Source: an uncultured Methanobrevibacter sp.
GTDB lineage: Archaea > Methanobacteriota > Methanobacteria > Methanobacteriales > Methanobacteriaceae
NCBI RefSeq assembly: GCF_902784195.1
Contig: NZ_CACZTX010000006.1
Location: 1 to 64,000 of the forward strand
Length of the DNA stretch: 64,000 nucleotides
Direction of reading: 5' to 3'
Shown: positions 28,364 to 37,591 of the stretch, one piece after another
Numbering within the stretch: the stretch's first letter is position 1
Layout: each line of letters opens with the position of its first letter
Notes under the pieces: generated by a model
Databases searched by the model: none
Told to the model about the DNA's origin: nothing
What the model saw: the letters and a program-made list of their open reading frames with translations, nothing else
Made by a program: the position numbers and the translations under genes

Positions 28364-28546
28364 TTATTTTTTATCCATCAAATCCTCTTTATAAAAACCA
28401 TAGAAATTGCTGCAATACCCACACATAGGATATTTTCCATAGTGATAATGAGCCCCTTCATCACTGTTCATGTCAAATTCCTTTCCACAGGTGTAGCAAA
28501 CTTCTATTTTTTCTTCCTTTTTATCATTATTTTCATTTTCTGCCAT
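28364..28546 (-). CDS. Small double-CxxC (zinc-ribbon-like) protein
   Basis: A 60-residue protein with an acidic/Lys N-terminal 14 residues followed by CYTCGKEFDMNSDEGAHYHYG-K-YPMCGYC, i.e. two CxxC pairs separated by about 22 residues with a HYHYG segment between. This resembles a small zinc ribbon. GGGGATG precedes the ATG, and the AT-rich surroundings make a chance ORF unlikely. No family is recognised and no partner gene is adjacent on the same strand closer than 300 nt. Confidence 0.65.
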   Translation of the reverse strand: MAENENNDKKEEKIEVCYTCGKEFDMNSDEGAHYHYGKYPMCGYCSNFYGFYKEDLMDKK

Positions 28547-28847
28547 TGCATCCCCACAATATTATTTTTAAGATATTCCATCACAATTATAATAAAATTA
28601 GATTTAACTATTATATAAATTTACTTAACTATTATATTTCTATTATATTTCTATTATAATCTATTATAATCTATTAAAAAATCAGCTGGAAAATAACTAG
28701 AATAAATAAGCTCAAATGAAAAATAAACAAAATAAGAATTAAAATAAAATAATAAAAAAAGTAAATTAAAAAAATATAAAATAAACTAAATAAAAGAAAA
28801 TAAAAAGAAATTAAAGAAAAAATAAAAATTAATTAAAAATAATTTAA
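28547..28847. other. AT-rich region with 10-11-bp tandem repeat
   Basis: No gene. A short tandem array based on CTATTATATTT / CTATTATAAT runs from about 28627 to 28676, 80-130 bp upstream of the small CxxC gene. The part next to the SerB fusion gene is almost pure A (T in the minus sense), consistent with termination. Confidence 0.5.
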
Positions 28848-30674
28848 TTAATTAATATCGTATTTTTGCAAGAGTAAAAGCTCTTCAGTAGATAATTTCT
28901 TACCGTTTTTGAATTTATCAAAGATACTTTCAGCTCTTTCTTTTTCTTCACGATTTTTCTTATTGTTAGAAGAACCACCAGATTTATCAGATCTGCGTTT
29001 TCTGTTTTTGTTGCTTCCTAACTTTTTATTGATAACATGAATTTCACTTAAAATCATTTTAAATTCTTCATGTTTAGCAGAAGCATTCTTTCTAGCTTGG
29101 AGGAATAACTTGTGTGCTTCATCAGCAGCAGTTCTGATTTCATCAGTTTTTCTGAAGTAAGAAAGCATTTGTTCGTGAGCTTCTTGTGCTTGTTCTGAAA
29201 GTTCAACTACTTTAGCGTGGAATTCTTCAGATTTTTTCTTGAGTTCAGCAGCTTCTTCTTTGACTTTATCGTCTTCTTTGATTTCTGCAAGTTCTTTTCT
29301 TAAATCATTTGCATTTTTAACAAGTTGATTCTCCTTTTTGATGTCTAAAACTCTGGTTTCGATAATTTTATCAATCTTTTTGATTTCAGCTTCAATCCTG
29401 ATTTTATCTTTTTTACCAGAAGACCATTCAAGACTTTTAATTTCGTCATTGACTTTATTACGTGCTTTCTTGTTTTCTTCAACTTGTTTGTTGATTTCAT
29501 TACGTTGATCTCTGAACTCAATAGCCTTAGCTAAGTTTTCTTTTAATTCAGAATTTAATTCATCACGTATTTTACGTTGTTCTTTAGCTTCTCTGTTAAA
29601 AGCTTCTCTTTCATCTGCAACTTTAGCAATACGTTCTTCTCTTTCATCTTTTTGAGCTCTTACACCTTCAATGGTGTCAGCTAAATCAAAATCAGGTTCT
29701 GGAAGAGCGTTTTTCTTTTTGGATTTTTTAGGTTTTGCTTCTTTAACAGGTTTTTCTTCAGCCACTTCTTCTTCAGCTTCAGGAGCTTCTTCATCTTCAA
29801 CTTCCTCTTCAGCTTCAGCAACTTCTTCTTCCACTGCTTCTTCTTCAGCCTCTTCAGCTTCTTCCTCAGCAGTTTCTTCTTCAACAACTTCTTCTGTTTC
29901 TTCGATTTCTTCAACTACTTCTTCAGTTGCATCTGCAACTTGTTCTTCTTCTTGGTTTTCAACAACTACGTCAGTAGTTTCAACTACTTCAGTTTCTACA
30001 GCAACTTCTTTATCCACGTCAGCATCTCCTTCAGTGTTTTCAGAGTTTAAATTAATGATGACATTTAAAACGTCAGTTAAATCACGGGTTTCCACAATAA
30101 GGTCTGCATTCTCCTTTAAAGCAGGTTTAGCATTAAAAGCAATTCCATATTTAGCAGATTCAATCATGGAAATATCATTTGCTCCATCTCCAACAGCAAC
30201 ACATTCATCTAATGTGTAACCTTTTTCTTCTATGAGTTTGGATAGAACATCTAATTTTGAACCAGATACTAATGGTCCAGTGACTTCACCAGTTAAGATC
30301 CCGTCTTCTTCAACTAATGAATTTGTGAATATGTTATCCACATCAAGTTTTCCCTTAATAGTATCGGCGATTATATCAAAACTACCGCTAATAATAGCTA
30401 CATCAAAGCCATTTTCCTTTAAAGTGGAAACGGTTTCTTCAGCTCCTTTCATTAGAGGCATTTCATTAGCTAATGTTCTAATATCGTCAGTAGCAACTCC
30501 TTTAAGAAGCCCTACTCTTTTCTTAATGGATGTTTCGAAGTCAATATCACCTTGCATAGCCTGCTCAGTGATTGCTGCAATTTGATCTTCAATATTAATT
30601 AATTTTCCAATCTCGTCTATGCCCTCACCATCAATAATAACATTATCTAAGTCAAATACTACAAGTTTAATCAA
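28848..30674 (-). CDS. serB: Phosphoserine phosphatase SerB fused to acidic linker and coiled coil
   Basis: A 608-residue fusion. Residues 1-210 are an HAD phosphoserine phosphatase: VVFDLDNVIIDGEG (nucleophile and acid Asp), IISGSFD (motif II), GSKLD (motif III Lys) and VAVGDGANDISMIESA (motif IV). Residues ~215-325 are a Glu/Val/Ala-rich acidic linker. Residues ~330-590 form a long coiled coil (RDELNSELKENLAKAIEFR, NKQVEENKKARNKVNDEI) resembling archaeal stand-alone coiled-coil proteins. Serine synthesis is the expected role of the first domain. The TTG at 30674 is chosen because GGTGAT lies just upstream. The tbp gene precedes it closely. Confidence 0.85.
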   Translation of the reverse strand: MIKLVVFDLDNVIIDGEGIDEIGKLINIEDQIAAITEQAMQGDIDFETSIKKRVGLLKGVATDDIRTLANEMPLMKGAEETVSTLKENGFDVAIISGSFDIIADTIKGKLDVDNIFTNSLVEEDGILTGEVTGPLVSGSKLDVLSKLIEEKGYTLDECVAVGDGANDISMIESAKYGIAFNAKPALKENADLIVETRDLTDVLNVIINLNSENTEGDADVDKEVAVETEVVETTDVVVENQEEEQVADATEEVVEEIEETEEVVEEETAEEEAEEAEEEAVEEEVAEAEEEVEDEEAPEAEEEVAEEKPVKEAKPKKSKKKNALPEPDFDLADTIEGVRAQKDEREERIAKVADEREAFNREAKEQRKIRDELNSELKENLAKAIEFRDQRNEINKQVEENKKARNKVNDEIKSLEWSSGKKDKIRIEAEIKKIDKIIETRVLDIKKENQLVKNANDLRKELAEIKEDDKVKEEAAELKKKSEEFHAKVVELSEQAQEAHEQMLSYFRKTDEIRTAADEAHKLFLQARKNASAKHEEFKMILSEIHVINKKLGSNKNRKRRSDKSGGSSNNKKNREEKERAESIFDKFKNGKKLSTEELLLLQKYDIN

Positions 30675-30686
30675 TAATATCACCAA

Positions 30687-31232
30687 TTATATTAAGTCCA
30701 ATTCGCTAAGTCTAGCTTTTGCATTTTCTACACCTAACCTAGCGTCTTTTTTGGTTTTAGCTCCAGTACAAACAACTTTTCCGGAACCGAATAATAATAA
30801 TACAACTTTAGGATCAGATAAACGGTATACTAAACCAGGGAATTGTTCTGGTTCGTATTCAGTGTTTTCCAATTCCAAAGCAACTGCTTCTAAATTTAAA
30901 GTAGATTGTAAATTTGCAGAAGCAACAATGTTTTGAATTTTAATATCAAACTCATGAGGAATTTCAGTATCAATAGTTCTCATAAGATCGACAGTTTTTT
31001 TAATAGCTAATTTTGAATCATCGATTGATTTAGCGCCAGTACATACAAGTTTACCGGAACTAAAAATTAAAGCAGCAGTTTTAGGATCTTGAAGTTTAAA
31101 TACTAATCCTGGGAACTGTTCTCTGTTAAAATCGACACCTTCTAACGCTTTTGCCACTTCGGTAAGAACAATGTCTTTCCCAATGCTTGCAGAAGCTACA
31201 ATGTTTTCTATTTTTATATCAACATCGGTCAA
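30687..31232 (-). CDS. tbp: TATA-box binding protein
   Basis: A 181-residue protein made of two imperfect repeats (about 1-90 and 91-181), each with KIENIVASA / KIQNIVASA, FPGLVFKL-Q-DPK / FPGLVYRL-S-DPK, and GKLVCTGAK / GKVVCTGAK. This is archaeal TBP, which nucleates promoter recognition with TFB. The start is a TTG at 31232 after GGAGGT. It lies 13 nt before the serB start, so the two are likely one operon. Confidence 0.97.
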   Translation of the reverse strand: MTDVDIKIENIVASASIGKDIVLTEVAKALEGVDFNREQFPGLVFKLQDPKTAALIFSSGKLVCTGAKSIDDSKLAIKKTVDLMRTIDTEIPHEFDIKIQNIVASANLQSTLNLEAVALELENTEYEPEQFPGLVYRLSDPKVVLLLFGSGKVVCTGAKTKKDARLGVENAKARLSELDLI

Positions 31233-31593
31233 TTTATTACCTCCAAAATTATTTAAAAAAAGTAAGTAAATATTTTAAAAAATTAATATAATTTTAGTTT
31301 TGACAAATAAAGAAAATTGACAATAAAAATCAGTTAAAATTAATAATTTTTTGATTAAAATTTTTACTAATAAAATATATCATTTATATAGTATATAAAG
31401 TTAATGTTTATAAAGCATATAAATGGTAATACTTTTTCATATATAAAGTATTAATTAAAACTGAATAGGATTATTTATAAGGGTATTTGAAACAAATATA
31501 AAAATTGAATTGAAAATTAAAAAATGTTTAAAAGCAGTTTAGAAAATTGCTTAGAAAAGAGTTAGAAAATATTAATGATAGTGGGAAATTCCT
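31233..31593. promoter_or_regulatory. Divergent tbp / CYTH promoter region
   Basis: Intergenic region between tbp (minus) and the CYTH gene (plus). It carries several TATA-like elements: TTTATATAG (31383), GTATATAAAG (31391), CATATAAATG (31416) and CATATATAAAG (31438), the last inside an inverted repeat (31427-31453). Several promoters in both directions are therefore possible. Confidence 0.5.
31427..31453. repeat. 9-bp inverted repeat enclosing a TATA-like element
   Basis: TAATACTTT (31427-31435) and AAAGTATTA (31445-31453) are perfect inverted repeats with a 9-nt centre TTCATATAT. The centre plus the second arm gives CATATATAAAG, a TATA-box match. A bound dimeric protein would block TBP/TFB. 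Confidence 0.7.
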
Positions 31594-32139
31594 ATGATAG
31601 AAGTAGAAGTGAAAGCAAAAATAAGAAGCTTTGATGAAATGAGAAAAAGGCTTGATGAAATAAATGCCGTAAAGGTCAAAACCGAGCATCAGGAAGATAG
31701 ATATTTCAATAGTCCGGTGCGTGACTTTGCACAAACCGATGAGGCATTGAGAATCAGAGAAACAAAATCAGATGATAAGCACAATTTGTTCATTACATAC
31801 AAAGGCCCTAAAATCGATGCAAAAAGCAAAACCAGAGAAGAGGTTGAAATGGAAATAGAAGATGCTGACAAAGCTTCTAAAATATTTGAGAATTTAGGGT
31901 TCAAGGAAGTCAGAACCGTTGTAAAGGATCGTGAATACTACCAATATGAAAACTATGAAATCAGCTTGGACAATGTCCATGGCCTTGAACCATATATGGA
32001 AATAGAAATAAGCTTAGAGGACAATTCTGACTATTCAAAGGTACAGGAAAGCATATTTGAACTCTTTGAAAAATTAGGAATTACAGACGGATTTGAGCGA
32101 ACCTCCTACTTGGAATTACTAGAGGAACTGGACAATTAA
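31594..32139 (+). CDS. CYTH-domain protein (class IV adenylate cyclase CyaB-like)
   Basis: A 181-residue CYTH protein. It begins with the diagnostic MIEVEVKAKI (ExExK), followed by HQEDRYFNSP, EALRIRETK, YKGPKIDAKSKTREEVE, FKEVRTVVKDREYYQYENYEISLDNVHGLEPYMEIEIS and ERTSYLELL, forming the triphosphate tunnel. Family members include adenylate cyclases (CyaB), thiamine triphosphatases and inorganic triphosphatases; the closest layout is CyaB-like. The true substrate cannot be told from sequence. It is divergent from tbp. Confidence 0.88.
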   Translation: MIEVEVKAKIRSFDEMRKRLDEINAVKVKTEHQEDRYFNSPVRDFAQTDEALRIRETKSDDKHNLFITYKGPKIDAKSKTREEVEMEIEDADKASKIFENLGFKEVRTVVKDREYYQYENYEISLDNVHGLEPYMEIEISLEDNSDYSKVQESIFELFEKLGITDGFERTSYLELLEELDN

Positions 32140-32299
32140 ATTTCAATCACTTGAAAAATTATAAAAAAGTTTATAAAACAAAAATACATAACTTATTATA
32201 TTAAATTTAAACTAAAGAAATTTAAAATATTAAATTTAAAAATATTTAAAAAATATAAAATTAACTAAAATACAAAAGACATAAAGAGTTGATAAAAAA

Positions 32300-33478
32300 A
32301 TGCAATATTATACAAGTCCTTTCAATAAGGAAGAGGAATACAAATTCCCAAAAGATATTACTATTTATGATACAACTTTAAGAGACGGGGAACAGACCCC
32401 TGGAGTATGTTTCTCACTGGATGACAAATTGGAAATAGCCAGAAAGCTTGATCAATTAAGAATCCATCAGATTGAAGCAGGATTCCCTATCGTCTCAGAC
32501 AGAGAATCAGCTGCAGTCAAGGCAATAGCTAACGAAGGATTGGACGCTGAAATCATCTGTTTAGCAAGAACCAAAAAAGGCGATATTGACAGAGCTCTTG
32601 ACTGTGATGTGGATGGAATCATTACATTTATGGGAACTTCTGACATTCATTTGGAACATAAAATGCATATCAAAAGACAAGAAGCATTGAATATCTGCAT
32701 GAAATCCATTGAATATGCTAAAGACCACGGATTGTTTGTAGCATTTTCAGCAGAGGATGCAACAAGAACTGACTTGGACTTCTTAAAAAGAGTTTACTCA
32801 AAAGCAGAAAGCTATGGTGCTGACAGAGTGCATATTGCAGATACCGTTGGGGCAATCACCCCACAAGGAATTACATTCCTAATCAAGGAACTTAGAAAAG
32901 TGACTGATGTTCAAATAGCTATGCACTGTCATAATGACTTCGGATTAGCTGTAATTAACTCAATTTATGGATTGCTTGCAGGAGGAAGTGCTGTTTCAAC
33001 AACCGTAAATGGTATTGGAGAAAGGGCGGGAAACGCTTCCCTTGAAGAATTGATCATGTCTTTAAAATTATTGTATGGTAAGGACTTAGGATTCAAGACC
33101 AAATACATCCAAGAGTTATCTGAATTGGTATCCAAGAAAACTGGATTGGAAATTCCATACAATAAGCCAATTGTAGGAAGAAATGTATTTAGACACGAAT
33201 CTGGAATCCATGTGGATGCAGTTATTGAAGAACCTCTTACTTACGAACCATATTTACCTGAACTCGTCGGTCAAAGAAGACAATTGGTTTTAGGAAAACA
33301 CTCAGGTTGCAGAGCTGTAAAGGCAAAACTTGACGAATGTGGATTTAAAGTGACCAATGACCAACTTTGCCAAATCGTGAAGAAGGTAAAGGAAAGCAGA
33401 GAAGAAGGAAAATACATTGATGACGATGTATTTAAAGACATTGTGAGAAGCATTGATTCAAATTATGTTGATTTATAA
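32300..33478 (+). CDS. aksA: Homocitrate synthase family protein (AksA type)
   Basis: A 392-residue DRE-TIM enzyme: TIYDTTLRDGEQTPGVCFS (metal and acyl-CoA site), IEAGFPIVS, ITFMGTSDIHLEHKM, FSAEDATRTDLDF, MHCHNDFGLAVINSI (metal His) and NGIGERAGNASLEEL. Most similar to archaeal homocitrate synthases (AksA) that start 2-oxosuberate synthesis for coenzyme B; isopropylmalate or citramalate synthases share the fold but usually have an extra C-terminal regulatory domain, which is absent here. It is 217 nt upstream of aksD on the same strand, supporting the AksA assignment. Confidence 0.88.
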   Translation: MQYYTSPFNKEEEYKFPKDITIYDTTLRDGEQTPGVCFSLDDKLEIARKLDQLRIHQIEAGFPIVSDRESAAVKAIANEGLDAEIICLARTKKGDIDRALDCDVDGIITFMGTSDIHLEHKMHIKRQEALNICMKSIEYAKDHGLFVAFSAEDATRTDLDFLKRVYSKAESYGADRVHIADTVGAITPQGITFLIKELRKVTDVQIAMHCHNDFGLAVINSIYGLLAGGSAVSTTVNGIGERAGNASLEELIMSLKLLYGKDLGFKTKYIQELSELVSKKTGLEIPYNKPIVGRNVFRHESGIHVDAVIEEPLTYEPYLPELVGQRRQLVLGKHSGCRAVKAKLDECGFKVTNDQLCQIVKKVKESREEGKYIDDDVFKDIVRSIDSNYVDL

Positions 33479-33485
33479 TATAATC

Positions 33486-33522
33486 AACATTTTCTTTTTT
33501 TTTTATTTTTTAATTATTTTCA
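33486..33522 (+). terminator. T-rich terminator after aksA
   Basis: TTTTCTTTTTTTTTTATTTTTTAATT begins 8 nt after the aksA stop; the longest pure T run is ten. No hairpin is evident. A second T-rich array containing repeated TTTTTAAACT (33546-33580) follows. Confidence 0.6.
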
Positions 33523-33695
33523 AAATCTATTTTTAACTACCCTACTTTTTAAACTATTTTTTAAACTTATTTTTAAACTATTGAACTGAGATTAATATAA
33601 ATAAATTTATAAATCTAATAGTTTAAATTATAAAAATAGATATAAAATTAAATTAATTAAATTAAAGATATTGATAAATTTTTAGGAGATTAAAT

Positions 33696-34949
33696 TTGAA
33701 TATTTCAGAAAAAATATTATCTCAGAAACTAGGTCGTGAAGTCATTCCTGGAGAAATTATCGAAGTGGATGTTGATTTGGCAATGTCACATGATGGAACT
33801 TCACCTCCTGCAATAAAAACCTTTGAAAAAATAAGCGATAAGGTTTGGGACAATGAGAAGATAGTCATTGTCTTTGACCATAATGTGCCTGCAAACACAA
33901 TAGGATCTGCAGAGTTTCAAAAAGTAGCTAGAAACTTCATTAAAACTCAAGGAATTAAGAATCATTACATTCATGGAGAGGGAATCTGCCATCAGGTGCT
34001 TCCTGAAAAAGGGCATATTGAGCCTGGGAAAATCATTGTCGGTGCAGACTCACATACATGTACCTATGGAGCATTCGGAGCATTTTCCACTGGAATGGGC
34101 GCTACCGATCTAGCTATGGTTTATGCCACCGGCAAAACATGGTTCATGGTTCCGGAATCATTTAAGATAAAAGTTGAAGGAAAATTGAATCCGGGCATCA
34201 CTTCAAAGGACTTGATTTTAAATATCATCGGCAAGATAGGAATAGCTGGAGCTACCTATAAGACTGCAGAATTCTGTGGAGAGACAATCGACAATTTAGA
34301 TGTTGAAAGCAGAATGACCATGACAAACATGGCAATAGAAATGGGTGCAAAGAATGGAATTATGGAACCTAACAAAGACACTATTGAATATGTTTGCAGT
34401 AGAACCGGCAAGACAAAGGACCAATTGAACATCCTTAAATCCGATGAGGATTCAGTATACGAAAAGGAATTCCTATTTAATGTAGATGATATGGAAGCCC
34501 AAATAGCTTGCCCTAATGATGTGGATAATGTAAAGCCATTATCCCAAGTTGCTGGAACTCACATTGATCAAGGGTTCATTGGTTCCTGTACCAATGGAAG
34601 GTTATCTGACCTCGCACAGGCAGCAGCAGTGCTTGAAGGAAAGCAAGTCCATGATGATGTGAGATTAATCATCATCCCTGCATCAAAGGAAATATATCAA
34701 AAGGCAATGGATTTAGGATACATAAAGACATTCTTAGATGCTGGAGCTATGGTATCAAACCCTGGTTGCGGACCATGCTTAGGTGGACATATGGGAGTGC
34801 TGTCTGAAGGTGAAACAAGTATTTCATCTACAAACAGAAACTTCAAAGGAAGAATGGGAGATCCGAATTCATCTGTATATTTAGCTAATGCAGGAGTTGT
34901 GGCAGCATCTGCAATTTCAGGATTTATTGAAAATCCGGATAATTTATAA
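33696..34949 (+). CDS. aksD: Homoaconitase/3-isopropylmalate dehydratase large subunit (AksD type)
   Basis: A 417-residue aconitase-family large subunit: EVDVDLAMSHDGTSPPAI, FDHNVPANTI, GEGICHQVLPEKGHIEPGKIIVGADSHTCTYGAFGAFSTGMGATD and cysteine ligands for the [4Fe-4S] cluster in GADSHTCTYG, GSCTNGR and NPGCGPCLG. In methanogens HACN/AksD handles homoaconitate and longer homologues for coenzyme B, while a paralogue (LeuC) serves leucine. The small subunit AksE is not in this window. The start is a TTG at 33696 after TAGGAGAT. Confidence 0.88.
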   Translation: MNISEKILSQKLGREVIPGEIIEVDVDLAMSHDGTSPPAIKTFEKISDKVWDNEKIVIVFDHNVPANTIGSAEFQKVARNFIKTQGIKNHYIHGEGICHQVLPEKGHIEPGKIIVGADSHTCTYGAFGAFSTGMGATDLAMVYATGKTWFMVPESFKIKVEGKLNPGITSKDLILNIIGKIGIAGATYKTAEFCGETIDNLDVESRMTMTNMAIEMGAKNGIMEPNKDTIEYVCSRTGKTKDQLNILKSDEDSVYEKEFLFNVDDMEAQIACPNDVDNVKPLSQVAGTHIDQGFIGSCTNGRLSDLAQAAAVLEGKQVHDDVRLIIIPASKEIYQKAMDLGYIKTFLDAGAMVSNPGCGPCLGGHMGVLSEGETSISSTNRNFKGRMGDPNSSVYLANAGVVAASAISGFIENPDNL

Positions 34950-35040
34950 ATTTGCAATTTAATCCATTATTTAAATCTAAAATTTAAATCCATATTTTTA
35001 TTAAAAATAATAAAATCAACAATTAATACGGAGACTGAAT

Positions 35041-35607
35041 ATGTCAAAAACTACTGACAACAACATTAATGTACGGTTAATTGAAAAAATCAGTGATGTT
35101 GAAGAAAAATACAATAAGCAGTTTTCAAACACTCAAAAGATTCTATTGACAACTGATGGTTCAATTACAGCAATCCTTGACGTCCTATATGGAAAAATCG
35201 ATTTGAAAACCTTAGAGCAACATTTTGAAGAGGCAACTGAAGAGAGTGCACCTTTGGTTAATGTTGATGTTGGAGATGAAGTGAATTATAGGGAAATCGT
35301 AATGCATAAGGACGATAATCCATTAATTTATGCCGTTTCTTACATACCTCTAAAAAGATTGACAAAGGAAATCAAGGACGACTTAATCAGAGCAGACACT
35401 CCTATTGGAAGAATATTGAAAAACTATAATGTCGAATCCAGAAGAGAGATAAATGTTATTCAGATAGAAAAAGCATCAGATAAACTTAAAGAGCTTTATA
35501 ATACTGAAGAGGATTTCCTAACACGAGATTACACTATAATAAACAATGGTGAAATCTTGATGTGGATTAAGGAATTCTTCCCAATTAATTACTTTACTGA
35601 AATATAA
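35041..35607 (+). CDS. Chorismate lyase-like protein (DUF98)
   Basis: A 188-residue protein of the DUF98/UbiC-like family: TTDGSITAILDVLYGKIDLKTLEQ, NYREIVMHKDDNPLIYAVSYIPLKRL, DDLIRADTPIGRILKNYNVESRREINVIQ and LTRDYTIINNGEILMWIKEFFP. Its arginine/glutamate pattern (R in NYREI, R in TPIGRIL, E near the C-terminus) matches chorismate pyruvate-lyases, which make 4-hydroxybenzoate. In methanogens this is proposed as a precursor step for methanopterin. GGAG precedes the ATG. It is followed by fen1 on the same strand. Confidence 0.8.
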   Translation: MSKTTDNNINVRLIEKISDVEEKYNKQFSNTQKILLTTDGSITAILDVLYGKIDLKTLEQHFEEATEESAPLVNVDVGDEVNYREIVMHKDDNPLIYAVSYIPLKRLTKEIKDDLIRADTPIGRILKNYNVESRREINVIQIEKASDKLKELYNTEEDFLTRDYTIINNGEILMWIKEFFPINYFTEI

Positions 35608-35731
35608 TTTAAGCCATGAATAGTTAACTAAACATGAAAAATAGTTTTCAAATGCTCTATTTCATAAAATAGACATATTTACAATAGTTAAAATAAAAAT
35701 AAAAGAATTAAAGAAAATTTAGGTGGATGAT

Positions 35732-36718
35732 ATGGGAGTAAAATTCAAGGACATAGTTTCTCCAGAGGAAATTAGTCTAAAAGATTTGGAAGGACGAACT
35801 GTAGCAATTGATGCATACAACACAATTTATCAGTTTTTATCAGGCATTCGTCAAAGAGATGGAAGTCCTTTAATGGATCAAAACGGCAATGTAACCTCCC
35901 ATTTAAGCGGAATCCTTTATAGAACTGCATCAATAGTTGACAAAGGAATCAAACCTATCTATGTTTTTGATGGAGACAGTTCAGAGCATAAGGCAAAAAC
36001 CCTTGAACAGAGAAGGGCAATTAAGGAAGAGGCAATGGAAAAATGGGAAGAGGCAAAAGCTGCAGGAAACATTGAAGAAGCAAGAAAATTTGCTATAAGA
36101 ACTTCCAGAATGTCCCCATATACCCTTGAATCCTCTAAAAAACTGCTTGATTATATGGGAATCCCTTATGTGCAGGCGGAAGGAGAAGGTGAAGCCCAAG
36201 GAGCATACATGGTCGAGCAAGGAGATGCATGGGCTGTAGCTTCACAGGATTATGACTGCCTATTATTTGGTGCACCCCGTATTGTAAGGAACCTTACATT
36301 AAGTGGCGGATTATCAAACCTCGAATACTTGGAACTTGAGAAAGTCTTAAATGAAATAGACCTTACAAGAGAACAATTAATCGATGTAGCATTGATGGTA
36401 GGGACTGACTTCAACGAAGGAATCCATGGAATCGGTGCAAAAACCGGATTAAAATTAATTAGAAACAACACTTTAGAAGACATTTTAGTTCAGAAAGGAA
36501 TTACAGAAGTGGAAGTAGAACCTGATGAACTTAGGGACATTTTCTTAAAGCATGATGTGAACACCGATTATGAAATCAAGTTCAAAAGTGCAAAAAGGGA
36601 CAAGCTTGTTGAATTCATGTGTGAAGAGCATGGATTTTCCGAAAGCAGAGTCTTGAATGTAACTGAAAAACTGAAAAAATTAAGTTCAACACAAAAAAGT
36701 TTAGAGGATTGGTTCTAA
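35732..36718 (+). CDS. fen: Flap endonuclease 1
   Basis: A 328-residue FEN1: MGVKFKDIVS, AIDAYNTIYQFLSGIRQ (first metal Asp), YVFDGDSSEHKAKTLEQRR, MGIPYVQAEGEGEAQGAYMVEQGDAWAVASQDYDCLLFGAPR (acidic cluster binding two metals), MVGTDFNEGIHGIGAKTGLKLI (H3TH). The C-terminal SSTQKSLEDWF is the PCNA-interacting PIP box. It removes 5' flaps in Okazaki fragment maturation and repair. The ATG at 35732 is supported by AGGTGGATGAT; the GTG at 35723 is inside that site. Confidence 0.96.
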   Translation: MGVKFKDIVSPEEISLKDLEGRTVAIDAYNTIYQFLSGIRQRDGSPLMDQNGNVTSHLSGILYRTASIVDKGIKPIYVFDGDSSEHKAKTLEQRRAIKEEAMEKWEEAKAAGNIEEARKFAIRTSRMSPYTLESSKKLLDYMGIPYVQAEGEGEAQGAYMVEQGDAWAVASQDYDCLLFGAPRIVRNLTLSGGLSNLEYLELEKVLNEIDLTREQLIDVALMVGTDFNEGIHGIGAKTGLKLIRNNTLEDILVQKGITEVEVEPDELRDIFLKHDVNTDYEIKFKSAKRDKLVEFMCEEHGFSESRVLNVTEKLKKLSSTQKSLEDWF

Positions 36719-36745
36719 AACCAATCTACCTATTTTCTATTTTTA
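36707..36745 (+). terminator. Hairpin terminator overlapping the fen stop codon
   Basis: GATTGGTT-CTAA-AACCAATC (36707-36726) forms an 8-bp stem with a 4-nt loop spanning the TAA stop, followed by TATTTTCTATTTTTAAT. It may serve both fen and the convergent DUF2119-like gene. Confidence 0.6.
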
Positions 36746-36804
36746 ATAAGAGTTGAATTTGATAAAACTTTAAACAAGAATAATTTCATTTATAAAATCT
36801 ATTT

Positions 36805-37470
36805 TTAATATCTAGGAAAATCCAATCCATAAATTATTTTTACATACTTTAACGCAAGATCTGCCTGTTTCTTATAATCCTTCAACACTCTTTTTTCAAA
36901 ATCATCCCTATTCTTGCTGAGTGTAATCAACCTTAAAAATGACATGTATTCATGAACTGAGGCATCATAATCATAATCATATTTTTCAAATAGCTCATCT
37001 TCACTGAGCTTTAAGTCTTCGCCTCTGAATGATGGAAACTCCAATGTCTGGCAAATATTCTCCTTAGTGAAATGCTTTCTCCTTATCAAAGGGGAAACGG
37101 AACTGCATAATACATATTGGCTGCAATCAATCAATGGTGGAATTCCCTCCTTATCAAGTCTTTCCAAGCTTGTTAATCTATCAAAATGCTTAATATTGTA
37201 GGAGTGAAGTTCTGTATAAAAATCAGGCTTATAATAATCAACCAAATCCAATATTCTCTTTCCTTGCTCAGACTCATAAAATTCCCTATGAATTGTGGAA
37301 ACATATGGAGTCTTGTCAAAGTTATAGATATAGATCTGTCCGCTTGAGAAATCATCATTGGATAAAAGCTTGATTAAAGGCAAAACATCCTTCCCCTCAT
37401 CGCCATGAACTCCTCCAATAAATAATTTTGTAGGGCCTTCTCCATTATCAATATAGCGAAAATAAGACAT
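36805..37470 (-). CDS. DUF2119-like putative metallo-hydrolase
   Basis: A 221-residue protein with IGGVHGDEGKDVLPLIKLL near the N-terminus and TELHSYN about 85 residues later. HGDE plus a downstream histidine (ELHS) resembles the zinc site of the succinylglutamate desuccinylase/aspartoacylase (M14) superfamily. The rest (CSSVSPLIRRKHF, CQTLEFPSFRGEDL) fits an archaeal-only family recalled as DUF2119. No substrate is known. Upstream is adenosylhomocysteinase on the same strand, 121 nt away. Confidence 0.65.
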   Translation of the reverse strand: MSYFRYIDNGEGPTKLFIGGVHGDEGKDVLPLIKLLSNDDFSSGQIYIYNFDKTPYVSTIHREFYESEQGKRILDLVDYYKPDFYTELHSYNIKHFDRLTSLERLDKEGIPPLIDCSQYVLCSSVSPLIRRKHFTKENICQTLEFPSFRGEDLKLSEDELFEKYDYDYDASVHEYMSFLRLITLSKNRDDFEKRVLKDYKKQADLALKYVKIIYGLDFPRY

Positions 37471-37591
37471 GATATCAGTTCAATAGTTAAATAGAAAATA
37501 AAATTTAAAAATTTAAAAAAAATAAATTAAAGTAAAATAAAGATTTAAAAAAATAATTTATATAAAAATAAAATAAAAGGATTAAAGAGAA

